64,000 nucleotides of DNA. Source: DASUNQ01 sp035536455 (GTDB lineage: Bacteria > Acidobacteriota > Thermoanaerobaculia > Multivoradales > UBA5704). The first letter of the stretch is position 1. Each line of letters opens with the position of its first letter. The stretch covers positions 38,349-102,348 of the forward strand of contig DATLOC010000003.1 in NCBI GenBank assembly GCA_035536455.1. The letters run 5' to 3'. A program made the position numbers and the translations under genes. This document shows positions 28,501-36,700 of the stretch, in pieces. The notes beneath the pieces were generated by a model. It had not been told where the DNA came from. It did no database searches and saw only the letters and a list, made by a program, of their open reading frames with translations.

Positions 28501-28738
28501 CCAGCCAAGCTGGTCACCACTGGACTTTCTCGGGGCGGGCAACTTCCTGTTTGGGCGCTGGCGTACGGGCCTGATTGGCTGGCAGGGTGTGTTGAACCGT
28601 TCTAAATACTTCCGAGTGGGACTAGGCCCGACCAAGGGGTACGAGACTTTTCGTATTGCGATTGGACAGAAGGGGATGAGGGTGCACAAGCACCTTGATT
28701 CTCCAATTCGGTGGAAACCACCATTTCGGAAACCCTGA
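22520..28738 (+). CDS. Giant secreted SpvB/FG-GAP/RHS-repeat protein
   Basis: A 2,072-residue protein with an N-terminal signal peptide. Residues about 50-360 resemble the SpvB domain of insecticidal toxin components (G-L-S-L-T-Y-R-S-G, G-W-I-G-V-G-W-D-L). Residues about 360-740 hold seven FG-GAP-like repeats of the type A-W-V-D-F-N-G-D-G-x-x-D-F-C-R, each with a calcium-loop pattern and a conserved Cys. Residues about 1050-1720 contain YD/RHS repeats, and the core Y-D-P-S-L-A-R-F-L-A-V-D-P is near 1760. The last 260 residues are a Gly-rich hydrophobic stretch and a basic tail, the place where polymorphic toxins carry their warhead. I do not recognise that tail, and no immunity gene is evident. 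GC content is visibly lower than in flanking genes. Confidence 0.88.
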   Translation: MKSFIATLLVYSTAFGSSSLGSQDAPPAEPSEQPSPLSESTEIALAARGLTADMHGGLEGASGVHTTLVPDLFTGSLRIALPIPLPPGRNSLAPGLSLTYRSGSGEGWIGVGWDLELGSIERVTNGSVDYAARKFVYRTSDGVVDLVEKHGSFWAEVESAFTRFDFVSSVGQNHWRATDRHGVRYILGVSPEARLADPAEPSRIFRWCLERVEDPFGNFIEVAYDQPAGEPPLPRSLWYTGHADLPPVTEIRFLSEPLSEALETRTLGFPVLHQRRLRGIAIFAVGVIQSGYSLEYEPSIWTGRSLLKVVRRYGRDAIVSATAVAGPSELPPIRIGYEEPALTTATRVWSSSLVESGSSDWADVTGDGRPDWCRLVENRRVSCLISTGRGFGMEITSAGLDLGYDDSRAWVDFNGDGAADFCRVVGNQNDFFLRCLSGGPLGFGSEITSNRIAELYQLARAWTDVNRDGKADFCRGVWLDPASQPPQSEIYHEEQIEGVSQQPLGRGSIRCRLSEESQFASSDIASGEVDLGLRSGWGWADFDGDSKLDFCRILTTPYSPNPPPNIGNDLAQPGAPRGLGCLHFTGSSFGPEIETSLTGIPYGEAFGRAWVDFNGDGRAEFCRVVPEGNAKRLRCTISTGADLIERWSSSDLDAGSLPGRAWVDFNSDGFVDFCRVIGADRQPVCLAGTGRGFGPEAKWPGQVPDQKWERSWVDADGDGFAEFCSQPDASSGREVRCVSLGSSWPDLVRQLENGIGGSTTVRYVSSSSFSDSRLPVALPVVAQVSASDGRGTLMETLYGYEGGYWHGGEREFRGFHLVTEWGPESGAGARLVRRTRFLQGNGTSDQDDDPRATEGFARGKPVRVTWHDERERLLRETVYHYEPDSDGSPPFFSPLREELERICDGGPCSAEVRKTLQHDPWGNVAWEARTAQSDGVVREERSVHRTLAVNETAWILGAMAAERVYSDLRPHVMSPNCPEGPESGLLSCVENYFDGGDDCHVPAASRIPIRGKLSRLVAWLPGTAGSEVRYGQGRYGELVCQRDAEGGLVIHGYDRTRSLPVTTTGSLGFVERWDYYGVDGRPQSDGAYGLEAVWHDVNQNRTHTIYDVFGRLAQFTARDGSRTTYTYVLGDAQNQFVEVRQEETGLVARTWLDGLGRAWATERSGSGGSFIRQESLFDARGYELSRTVPFYLKDRNDAASTWEYDALGRVVRTSSPSGAQTLNCHQGWWSATVGPSGARVVSQRDSAGRLLRTEVFRGVHGGCSLTHGTPYAVTEFQYDGMGRLVRAVDANGFATTLDYDTLGRKLSQTDANGNRWTYTYDRLGRLLEQHDPEGHVTRLQYDSASRILEKIYSQGAQTWAVRYSYDASQSNGRGRLASVTDDGGLTVSFSYDAEGRVAREDRLTADSYSTSYQYDAAGRLIESSFPDGTAVRYRFDGEHLAAVDSTGGSSLVAADMDAWGRPQLIRFGNGTTSSRSFCPDADFRLCALEIRSPTGELLFGETYRFDRAGNIVAIFDSGNGYRWFAYDELGRLTSAWRNFEIEDFDYDPAGNIARTSRRGPYRYSLSPAPTHPHALRQAAADSFTYDRAGSEVSGPGRSFIYDTAGRPIEVAVGKKRTQVHYAGTGERKERVVAARPLWPPTAFFRTLIGRDTILERTYYAAPEYRCDSDGCARFVSAEETPLAIEDAASGTPGYLHFDALGSLRLVTGPSGNVLQSSSFSAFGVPLQRRANLDQLRLLPTVFASMELDEATELYAGGSRYYDPSLARFLAVDPAGAMLASPSALNPYVYALNNPLAFADPDGEHPILIAIGVGALLGGLQAGAASDWDFDQIMRGIVIGGISGAVGYGVGSFAGPIIGGGAAGSTGAFLGGGDPAKGFAFGMIGAGLAQGGTELLSSEYLGGAAGGAATAALAGENPGEAALFSFAGTAVGDWINDASGPGESLKAEVAEPAAEVAATAEPQSAPEAGFDFAKESLRVREAQRMAEVIAYDVPVQPSWSPLDFLGAGNFLFGRWRTGLIGWQGVLNRSKYFRVGLGPTKGYETFRIAIGQKGMRVHKHLDSPIRWKPPFRKP

Positions 28739-28826
28739 TGAGGATACCTTCGTGCGCACTGGCGGAGGGGGTGAGTGCTATTGGCAGGGCCCGTAGAGGC
28801 GGTCGGCGCGGGCAGGAGAGCTGTTC

Positions 28827-29912
28827 ATGCTGAACCGAAATCATTGGGCCGGAATCCCGCGCATAGCCGTGGCGCTAGCCCTCTCGTGGCTAGCCGCGCC
28901 GGCGGCTGCCTTCCCCAACCGCTACACCCAGGAGGACGGCTTCGACCGCCCGGGCTCGGACTACGAGACGTTCGAGCAGACCGGCGACTACCAGTCGCAC
29001 GTCCTCTGCCGCGACGCGTGCGAGAGCCAGCCGCGCTGCCGGAGTTACACCTACGTGAAGCCGGGGGTCGAGGGCGAGAAGGCCCGCTGCCGGCTCAAGA
29101 GCGCGGTGCCGGCGCCGGTGGAGAGCTCGTGCTGCATCTCTGCCGTCAAAGGCGGCAAGCCGAAGCAGCCGGCGGTGCCGTCGTTCTCCCTGCAGTGGCT
29201 GGGTTGGGACGCGGACGAGGTCGGGCGGCAGGGTGGAGGTCCGGACGGCGCGCCCGACCATCGGCTGCGGCTGTCCCTGCACCCGAAGCCCGCGCAGGAC
29301 GTCGTCGCTCTCACCCTGCAAATGAGCGACGAGCAGGGAACCCCTATCGACGACCTGGTCTGGAGCACGCGCTTCGGCGCCGATCCGTTCCTCGCCGCGA
29401 AGCAGGACGGGCGCCGGCTCAACGCGAAGGCCGCGCCACTGCTCGGCCGCTTCGCCGGGCCGGTGGTCCTCGACCTCTTCGCGCACGACATCGGGCAATG
29501 GCAGGTCGATCAGCATCTGCTCGTGCGGGTGGCCCTCGCCGGCGGCGGTGAGCTGGTGCGCTGGACGCGCCTCGAGACGCCCCCCGACCGCCTGCTGGGC
29601 ATCTGGCAGATGCACTGCCAGTCGAGCTCGCCGCAGGCCTTCGAGCCGATGACCGTCTCGGGACGCGTGCAGCTCGTGCTGGGCGCGGATGGCACCCTGT
29701 CCGGCTTCTTCGGCGCGCTGCCGCTGACGGGGAGGCTCGACCCCTCGGGCGAGGTCCGCGGCACGGCCGGCGGCGGCGCCGAGAGCGTGACCTGGGAAGG
29801 CCGGCTCGAAAAGGTCGTCCGCGGTAAGCCCCTGCGCGGCAGCGGCACCTTCCGCTTCCTGCGCTCCGCCACGGCCTGCGTGGGCGAGGGCGTCTGGAGC
29901 TCGAAGCGCTGA
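28827..29912 (+). CDS. Secreted PAN/apple-domain protein
   Basis: A 361-residue protein with a signal peptide ending near A-A-A-F. Residues about 35-100 form a PAN-type domain (D-Y-E-T-F, L-C-R-D-A-C-E, C-R-S-Y-T-Y-V, A-R-C-R-L-K), a disulfide-stabilised fold that binds proteins or sugars. The remaining 250 residues are beta-rich with no recognised family; the end reads like a small barrel (G-R-V-Q-L-V-L, G-T-F-R-F-L-R). It lies 88 bases after the RHS gene but shows no sign of being its immunity protein, being itself exported. Confidence 0.75.
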   Translation: MLNRNHWAGIPRIAVALALSWLAAPAAAFPNRYTQEDGFDRPGSDYETFEQTGDYQSHVLCRDACESQPRCRSYTYVKPGVEGEKARCRLKSAVPAPVESSCCISAVKGGKPKQPAVPSFSLQWLGWDADEVGRQGGGPDGAPDHRLRLSLHPKPAQDVVALTLQMSDEQGTPIDDLVWSTRFGADPFLAAKQDGRRLNAKAAPLLGRFAGPVVLDLFAHDIGQWQVDQHLLVRVALAGGGELVRWTRLETPPDRLLGIWQMHCQSSSPQAFEPMTVSGRVQLVLGADGTLSGFFGALPLTGRLDPSGEVRGTAGGGAESVTWEGRLEKVVRGKPLRGSGTFRFLRSATACVGEGVWSSKR

Positions 29913-29926
29913 GCCGTAACGAAACC

Positions 29927-29956
29927 TTGACGCTCACGCCAGTACGGCAGTAGCGT
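29927..29956 (+). promoter_or_regulatory. Putative sigma70-type promoter of the giant gene pair
   Basis: TTGACG, an 18-base spacer and TAGCGT lie 28 bases before the GTG of the first giant gene. The spacing is acceptable and the -35 element good; the -10 element is weak. Confidence 0.35.
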
Positions 29957-29983
29957 CGGCTCGCCGCCGCCGCACCAGCCAGC

Positions 29984-32900
29984 GTGAGCGCACGCCCTCC
30001 ACGTCGTGGCAGTCCCCGCCGCCGCCGGCGGCAGGCGAGCGTCGCGCTCGCTCGCTTCGAGACCGACCCCCTCCGCCTCGCGGTCGCCCCCCACGTCGGG
30101 TTCGCCCCGGGCTTCGGCGACCTCGCCGCCCCGGCCGCTCCCCGCCCCTCGCATGTGTTCCGCGTGTTGCGCCCGCTCGACCTCGTCGTCCTCGACGTGC
30201 TCGGGTGGGGGCTGGAGCTGGTGGACGGCGACGACGGCCCCGAGCTGGTCCCGCAAGGCGCCGGCGCCCGGCTGGAGGTGCGGCTGCCGTTCCAGCACCT
30301 GGGCGAGAGGGCCTTCTACGAGCTCCAGGGTGTCTCGATCCCCCCGACCACCCTGCCGCCACCGCCCGACGCGGGCAACGAGATTCCGGAGCCGCCGCCG
30401 ATCGACGTCCTGGCGGCCCGCGGCTCGCGGCTAGTGTACGCCGTGCCGGCGGGGGAGCGGATCGGCTTCAGCAGCGCAGGCGTTCTCGCCGCCATGTCGC
30501 GGCTGCCGCTGCTCGTGGCGCCGCTCGCCACCCCGCGTCCGACTGCCGCGCCGGCACCCTTCCGCGGCTCGGACGACCTGGTCATCGTCGCCCTGGCCGG
30601 CGGCGTGGAGTTGGTGCGCTCGGCCGGGAACCTGGTGCTGCGCAACGCGCGGGGCCGGCGGGCGCGGCCGGCGGAGGCGTCGGTCGGGAGCGTGCTGGCC
30701 GCCGCGTCCGCGCTGCGCACCGCACGGCAGCTCCTCGCCCGCGAGAGCGCCGTCAACCTCAGCCGCAGCGACATCGCCGGCGGCCTGGGCGACCTGCTGG
30801 TGGGGCCGGCCGACCGCCTCCGGCCGCGGTTCCTACGCCCGCGCGCGCCGCGCCCCGGCGAGACCGCCATCGAGGCGCCGTACCGGCTGATCCTCTCGCC
30901 GAGCGCGCGGGGCGGGTTCGCGCACGCCACCACGCCGCAGGCCGCGCCGGCCGACGTCGAGCGCGTCGAGCTGTGGCACAGCCGGCTCGGGGTCCGGCGG
31001 GTGAAGGACGACGAGGTCACCATCGACGAGCGCGCCGATCCGCAGCGGGTGGTGCGCGCGATCTGGGCGCGGGACAAGGAGGGCGTGGAGCCGGCCCAGC
31101 ACGACACGCTGCCCTTCCGCATGTCCCTCGACGGCCTCGATCGAGTGATCCTGGTGCGCCAGAGCGCCGACCCGGAGCTCGCGGTCCCGCTGCCGGTCGA
31201 GGCCGAGCGGCTGTACCTCTCGGCCCTGGGCGCCTGGCTCGACCTGCACGGCGTTTGGGACATCGAGCCCTACGCGACCGCCGAGAAGCCCAGCATCATC
31301 TCCTGGGACCACGAGGCCCCTATGGGGCGGGACCAGTTCGTCCGCGTGGTCTACCCCGGCTACTTCTTCCCCTTCGGCCACCGCTGCGCGCTGGTCAAGG
31401 TGACGGAGCGCAAGATCAAGGAGACGGCGAACCCGAAGGCCTACCTCTATCAGCGCAAGTTCCTGATCATCGGCGAGCCGGTCAAGACCTACGACGACCG
31501 GCGCATGCCGTTCCGCGAGATCCGCATCCGGCCGCTGGTGACGCCGGACATCAGGGACCCTCTCAAGAACGACACGCCCCACGTCGTGGACCCGGTGAAA
31601 CGGGACGAGCTCTTCTGGCCAGTCGTCGAGGGCTCGGCGAAGTTCCGCTTCACCCTCGACAGCCTGGACCACGACGGCCGCCGCGTGCGCCTGCAGGCGC
31701 CGCTGCTCTTCGTGGCAGCTCATCGCGGCGGGACCCAGACCGACAAGAACAAGATCCGCAACGGGTACACCGGCGACGCCGACCGTCCCATCTCCGGCAA
31801 CGGCCAGTCCGTCGCCTACGCCCTGAGCGGCAAGCCGGGCGACGCCGCTCTGGAGACGGTGGTCTTGCGCTTCACTGGCACGCCGGGAGATGCGGGCGAG
31901 CTGACCTCGACGCCGGAGCTGGACGAAGCCGACGTCGTCGTCCCCGCCATGCGCCACCTGGCCCCGGCGTCGCCGACGACGACCGTCCGCTACGCCCAGC
32001 CCTACCTCGATTTCGGCTTCACCGGCAAGAACGCCGAGCCGCAGGTCTTCCTCGCGCTCAAGACCGCGGCGCAGATCTCGTTCGGCGGCGGCACCGACCG
32101 CTCCGGCGGCTTCATCCAGCCGGACCTGCCGGTGCGCGGCCTGTCGCGCGCCCTCGGGGCGGTGGGGGACCTCGACGACCTGGTCAACAAGCCGCCGGCG
32201 GAGCGGTTCAATCCGACGAAATTCCTGGCCGGGGTGTTGCCGAAGCTCTTCGGGCTCTTCGACCTCACCGACATCCTTGCCGTGCTCGGGCTGGACCGCG
32301 CGCCGGCGTTCTTGACCGAGCAGCTCGACGTCGTCGCCGGCCTGCTCGCCGACCTCGAGGCACTGCAGGCCGCCGTCCAACGCAGCGCCGCGCGGCTGGC
32401 GGAAGATGCCGCCGCGGCGGCCACCACCGCGCTGCGCGACCAGGCAGAGGCGGCGCGGGCGCGGCTGGAGGCGGTCCGCGGCCAGCTCCAGACCCGCGTC
32501 GCCGCGCTGGTGGATGCGGTGGGGGACCTGCTTGCCCTCGACACGCCGAGCACACCGGCCGATGTCACGGCCGCCGTCTCCGCCGTCCTCGACGACCTGG
32601 CCGACCTGGTGAACGAGCTGGGCGCCGTGGTCCGCGAGCAGCCCCTGCCGCCGCCGGTCAAGGCGGAGCTGGAGCGGCTGGTCAACGGCCTCGGGCCGAT
32701 CCGCGACGCGGCCGCCATCGCGCAGACGATCGAGACGATTACGGCGTTCGTCAACGGCCTCGACCCCGAGGGCCTGAGCGTGCGCGCCCGCTTCGACTGG
32801 CGGCCGGCGCTCACCAACTTCCCGAACGTGGCGGACGACGACGCGCTGTTCGTCGTGCGCGAGGACGGCCTGCTGCTGTCGGTCGAGGCGCGAGCCTCGG

Positions 32901-33787
32901 GCTCGGGCGGCGTCGGCGCCGATGTCCTCGCCGAGCTGCGCGAGTTCTCTCTCAACCTCTTCCCCGGCGCGCCGCTGCTGCGGCTCGGCTTCGACCGGCT
33001 GGCCTTCCGCGCCGCCAGCGGCCGCAAGCCCGAGGTCGACGTCGTCTTCCGCGGCATCGAGTTCGTCGGCGTCCTCTCCTTCATCGAGACGCTCAAGGAG
33101 CTGATCCCCTTCGACGGCTTCGCCGACCCGCCGTACGTCGACGTCGGCCCGGAGGGGGTGACGGCCGGCTTCGACATCGGACTGCCCAACGTCTCGGTCG
33201 GGGTCTTCAGCCTGGAGAACATCAGCCTGGGCGCCGACGCCCGGGTGCCGTTCCTGGGCGAGGCGGTGACCGTCGGCTTCTTCTTCTGCACGCGCGAGAA
33301 GCCGTTCCGCCTGACCGTGATGATGATCGGCGGCGGCGGCTTCGTCGGCATCCGGCTCTCGCCCAAGGGGCTGGTGCTCCTCGAGATGGCCCTCGAGGCG
33401 GGCGCCTCGCTCTCCATCAACCTGGGCGTCGCCTCCGGCTCGGTCTCGATCATGGTCGGCATCTACCTGCGCCTGGAGGTCGACAAGGGGTCGCTGACCG
33501 GTTACTTCCGCATCCGCGGCGAGGTCGACGTCCTGGGGCTGATCTCCGCCTCCATCACGCTCGAGCTGTCGCTGACCTACGAGTTCGACACCGGCAAGAT
33601 GGTCGGCCGCGCCTCGATCACCATCGAGGTCGAGGTCTTCTTCTTCTCCTTCGAGGTGAGCGTCTCCTGCGAGCGCCGGCTCGCCGGCTCCAACGGCGAC
33701 CCGACCTTCGCCGAGATCCTCGACGTCCAACCCGACGGCAGCGCACCGGCCTGGGACGCCTACTGCGCCGCCTTCGCGGCGGCCTGA
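29984..33787 (+). CDS. Giant protein A of an unknown two-gene module
   Basis: A 1,267-residue protein without a signal peptide or clear membrane segments. I do not recognise it. The first 700 residues are mixed alpha/beta. Residues about 760-930 form an Ala/Leu-rich helical, probably coiled-coil region. Residues about 930-1240 are a long series of short amphipathic strands (for example L-S-I-N-L-G-V-A-S-G-S-V-S-I-M-V-G-I-Y-L, G-Y-F-R-I-R-G-E-V-D), like an extended beta groove or solenoid. It begins at GTG after a putative promoter; a later start cannot be excluded because the first 20 residues are only basic low complexity. Gene B follows after three bases, so the two are surely co-expressed. 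Confidence 0.75.
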   Translation: MSARPPRRGSPRRRRRQASVALARFETDPLRLAVAPHVGFAPGFGDLAAPAAPRPSHVFRVLRPLDLVVLDVLGWGLELVDGDDGPELVPQGAGARLEVRLPFQHLGERAFYELQGVSIPPTTLPPPPDAGNEIPEPPPIDVLAARGSRLVYAVPAGERIGFSSAGVLAAMSRLPLLVAPLATPRPTAAPAPFRGSDDLVIVALAGGVELVRSAGNLVLRNARGRRARPAEASVGSVLAAASALRTARQLLARESAVNLSRSDIAGGLGDLLVGPADRLRPRFLRPRAPRPGETAIEAPYRLILSPSARGGFAHATTPQAAPADVERVELWHSRLGVRRVKDDEVTIDERADPQRVVRAIWARDKEGVEPAQHDTLPFRMSLDGLDRVILVRQSADPELAVPLPVEAERLYLSALGAWLDLHGVWDIEPYATAEKPSIISWDHEAPMGRDQFVRVVYPGYFFPFGHRCALVKVTERKIKETANPKAYLYQRKFLIIGEPVKTYDDRRMPFREIRIRPLVTPDIRDPLKNDTPHVVDPVKRDELFWPVVEGSAKFRFTLDSLDHDGRRVRLQAPLLFVAAHRGGTQTDKNKIRNGYTGDADRPISGNGQSVAYALSGKPGDAALETVVLRFTGTPGDAGELTSTPELDEADVVVPAMRHLAPASPTTTVRYAQPYLDFGFTGKNAEPQVFLALKTAAQISFGGGTDRSGGFIQPDLPVRGLSRALGAVGDLDDLVNKPPAERFNPTKFLAGVLPKLFGLFDLTDILAVLGLDRAPAFLTEQLDVVAGLLADLEALQAAVQRSAARLAEDAAAAATTALRDQAEAARARLEAVRGQLQTRVAALVDAVGDLLALDTPSTPADVTAAVSAVLDDLADLVNELGAVVREQPLPPPVKAELERLVNGLGPIRDAAAIAQTIETITAFVNGLDPEGLSVRARFDWRPALTNFPNVADDDALFVVREDGLLLSVEARASGSGGVGADVLAELREFSLNLFPGAPLLRLGFDRLAFRAASGRKPEVDVVFRGIEFVGVLSFIETLKELIPFDGFADPPYVDVGPEGVTAGFDIGLPNVSVGVFSLENISLGADARVPFLGEAVTVGFFFCTREKPFRLTVMMIGGGGFVGIRLSPKGLVLLEMALEAGASLSINLGVASGSVSIMVGIYLRLEVDKGSLTGYFRIRGEVDVLGLISASITLELSLTYEFDTGKMVGRASITIEVEVFFFSFEVSVSCERRLAGSNGDPTFAEILDVQPDGSAPAWDAYCAAFAAA

Positions 33788-33790
33788 GCC

Positions 33791-36700
33791 ATGGCGACCG
33801 AATCCTTCCTCGTCACCGCGCTGCCGTACTCGGCGGACCCCGGGGAGCCGTTCCACGTCTCGCTCTTCGTCACCCATCGGCTCACCCCGGACGGCGCCGA
33901 GGGCGAGCTCAGGGACTTCCCCAACGTGGTGGACTGGACGGCGCGGCTGGCGGGCGCGCAGGTCATCCTGCGGGGCCGGAAGAGCAACGGCACGATCGTC
34001 GCCATCGGAGTGACGCCGCTCCTCGCCGAGCTCGATCCCGACCTCTGGCCGCGGGTCTTCCCGCCGGACTTGGCGGTGCGGCCCTGGCGGACGCCCGATC
34101 ACACGGCGGTGCCCTGGCGCACCTTCCCGGCCCACCGCATGCAGCAGCACGCCCTCTTCGTCCACGGGGTGTCGATGTACTCCTCCCCCGTGGCGGCGCC
34201 TACCGTCGCCGGCAACGCCCTCACCCGGCCGCTGCTGAACAGCCTGGGCGTCGACATCGGGCACCGGCTGTCGATCGCCCAGCTCGTCGAGCATCCCGTC
34301 GACAAGCGCTCCTTCGAAGCGCACCTCACCAAGCGGCTCGACGCCTTGACCAACGGCGGCTTCCTGGGCCCCGACGCGACCTCGACGGCGGGGCAGCCGC
34401 TGCTCCAGCTCGTCGCCGACGTCCACCGCGCCCGCCGCTACTACCAGCGCGACGAGGAGCAGCGGCCGTACGCGGAGCGGCCGACGCCCGGTACCGTCCC
34501 GCCCCCCGTGCGCAAGCCGGAGCCCGACTTCCACGAGCGGGCCGGCATGCTCGGCGACCTGTCGCCGCTGCTGCGGCGGCTCGGGCTGGTGATCGACCTG
34601 CGGGTCGACAACCTGGCGCAACTCGCCGACCTGGTGTGGATCCAGGCCGGCCTGGTGGTGCCCGACCTCGCCAACTCGATCGGCGCGCAGCCGCGCACCG
34701 CCTGCGAGGTCTCCGGCCGCACTTTCACCGCCAAGGCCGCCTCGGCGGAGTGGACGCACGGCATGCTCCGCCTGGGCGACGAGAAGACCTTCACGGTGCT
34801 CGACCTCGATCCCGACGCCGCCGGGCTCAAGCTCGAGATGCACGTGCGCAACCTGCCGCGCCTCCTGGCGATCGAGAACAACGGCGACCGCGTCAACTCG
34901 GCGCCGCCCAGCCTGCGCGCCACCGGCCTCTCGATCGCCCGACAGGGCCGGGCCCAAGTCCTCTACGACCGGCTCCAGGGCGCCGCCGCCAAGGACGCGG
35001 CGCTCCTCTCCGGCACCGCGGCCCCGCTGCTGCAGGAGCAGATCAGCCGCGGCCTGCGCCTCGAAGTCTGGGACGACGTCAGCGACGACTGGCACTCGCT
35101 CCATCTGCGGCGGCTCCACGTCGAGGTGGAGGGCGCCGCGGTCCTCGACGACGCGCCGGACGAAGGGTTCCTGCAGGGCGCGTCGCTGACCCAGGCCGAC
35201 GAGCAGCCGGCGGCGCCCATGAACGCGCACGAGGTCTTGGCCGGCTGGGACGGCTGGTCGCTGTCGGCGCCGCGGCCGGGACGCACCGTCGTCCACGTCG
35301 ACGGCGAGGAGCACGTCGTCGACGAGCCGCCGCCCGACCCCGACCCCGTCAACCCGGTGGCCAGCCGCACCGCCATCGAGCCGGGGACGCTGCCGAGGCT
35401 CCGCTACGGCCGGAGCTACGCCTTCCGCGCCTACGCCGTCGACCTGGCCGGCAACAGCCGGCCGCACGTCGTGGCCGGCGATCCGGACGGCGACGGGGAC
35501 GGCGGGCCGCCGGCCCTCGCGGAATCGGTCACCGCCTTGGCCGCCGCGGCGCTGGCGGCGAAGCCGCTCGAGGCGACGGTGCCTGCCGCGGTCGAGTCGG
35601 CGAAGGTCGGCCTGGACGTCGTGCGGCAGGAGGTGCGCGCCCTGCGGCCGCCGCGCGCCGCCGGTCCCGTCGAGGGGCGCGGCGTGCCCGGGCTGAGCCT
35701 CGCCGAGGTGGAGCCCACCGGCGTCGCCGACGTCGATCGGCTCGTGGTGTCGCGGCTGGCGGACCGCGCCGCCCGCGTGCGCGCCGCCGGCCCGGCGCGG
35801 CGGGAGCGGATCGAAGCCGCCTTCGACGCCGCGGCGGCCGAGGCGCCGCAGCTGCTGGTCCGCACCGACGCCCAGACGCCCGCGCCGGTCTACGGGCGCG
35901 CGCTGGCGACCGACGTCCGCAGGCAGCGCGGCTTCGTCGGGCTGGCGCTCGCTGACGCCGTCGCCCTGAGCGGCCAGACGGTGACGACGCCGCGGCCCTT
36001 CCTGCGCTGGGACCCGGTGATCGAGCCGGCCATCGTGCCCCGGCACGCCTTCAGCGAGGGCGAGTCGCTGCAGCGGCTGGTCGTCCGCTCCGGCGTGGAC
36101 GGGCCGGTGGAGGAGGGCGGCCTGGAGGCCACGATCGTGCCGCCGGATGTCTACGTCCCGGCGACGATCGCCGCGCACCCGACCGTCGATCTGGCCTGGG
36201 GCGAGGACAGCCAGCGGCACCTGGCGCCGCCCAAGACCAGCCAGCTCGAAGCGGAGCTGCACGGCAGGTTCGACGCCGCCATCGGCTCGGGCTCGGCCGC
36301 CGCGGTGCGCGCCGCGCTGGCGGTGGCGCTGCGCGAGGCCGGCACGTTCTTCGACACCACGGTGGCCGACCTGGCGAACCCCGGGCAGCGCCTGCCGCAG
36401 CCCGGCGTCACGCTCCACCTCTCGCCGACGGCGGAGGAGCCGGTGCACGCCACACCCGAGGAGCTGCCGCGCGGCGAGGCGCCGACTCCCGGGCAGTACG
36501 TCGCCCACGACGTCGACGAGCTGGTGGTGCCCTACCTGCCCGACCCGCTGGCCGCCGGCGTCTCCCTGACCTTCCCGGACGCCGGCAGGGACCACCGGCT
36601 GACCGGTCTGCTGGCCGTCGAGGGCACGACGCTCCGCTACCCCGGCGCCTGGCCGGTGCCGCGGCCGTACCGGCTCGTCCTCGCCGCCGGCGACGAGCTG

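Noticed and set aside
28827..29912. The PAN-domain protein as the immunity protein of the RHS toxin
   Set aside because: It has its own signal peptide and a different base composition. Immunity proteins for such toxins usually stay in the compartment where the toxin acts, and there is no direct evidence of pairing.
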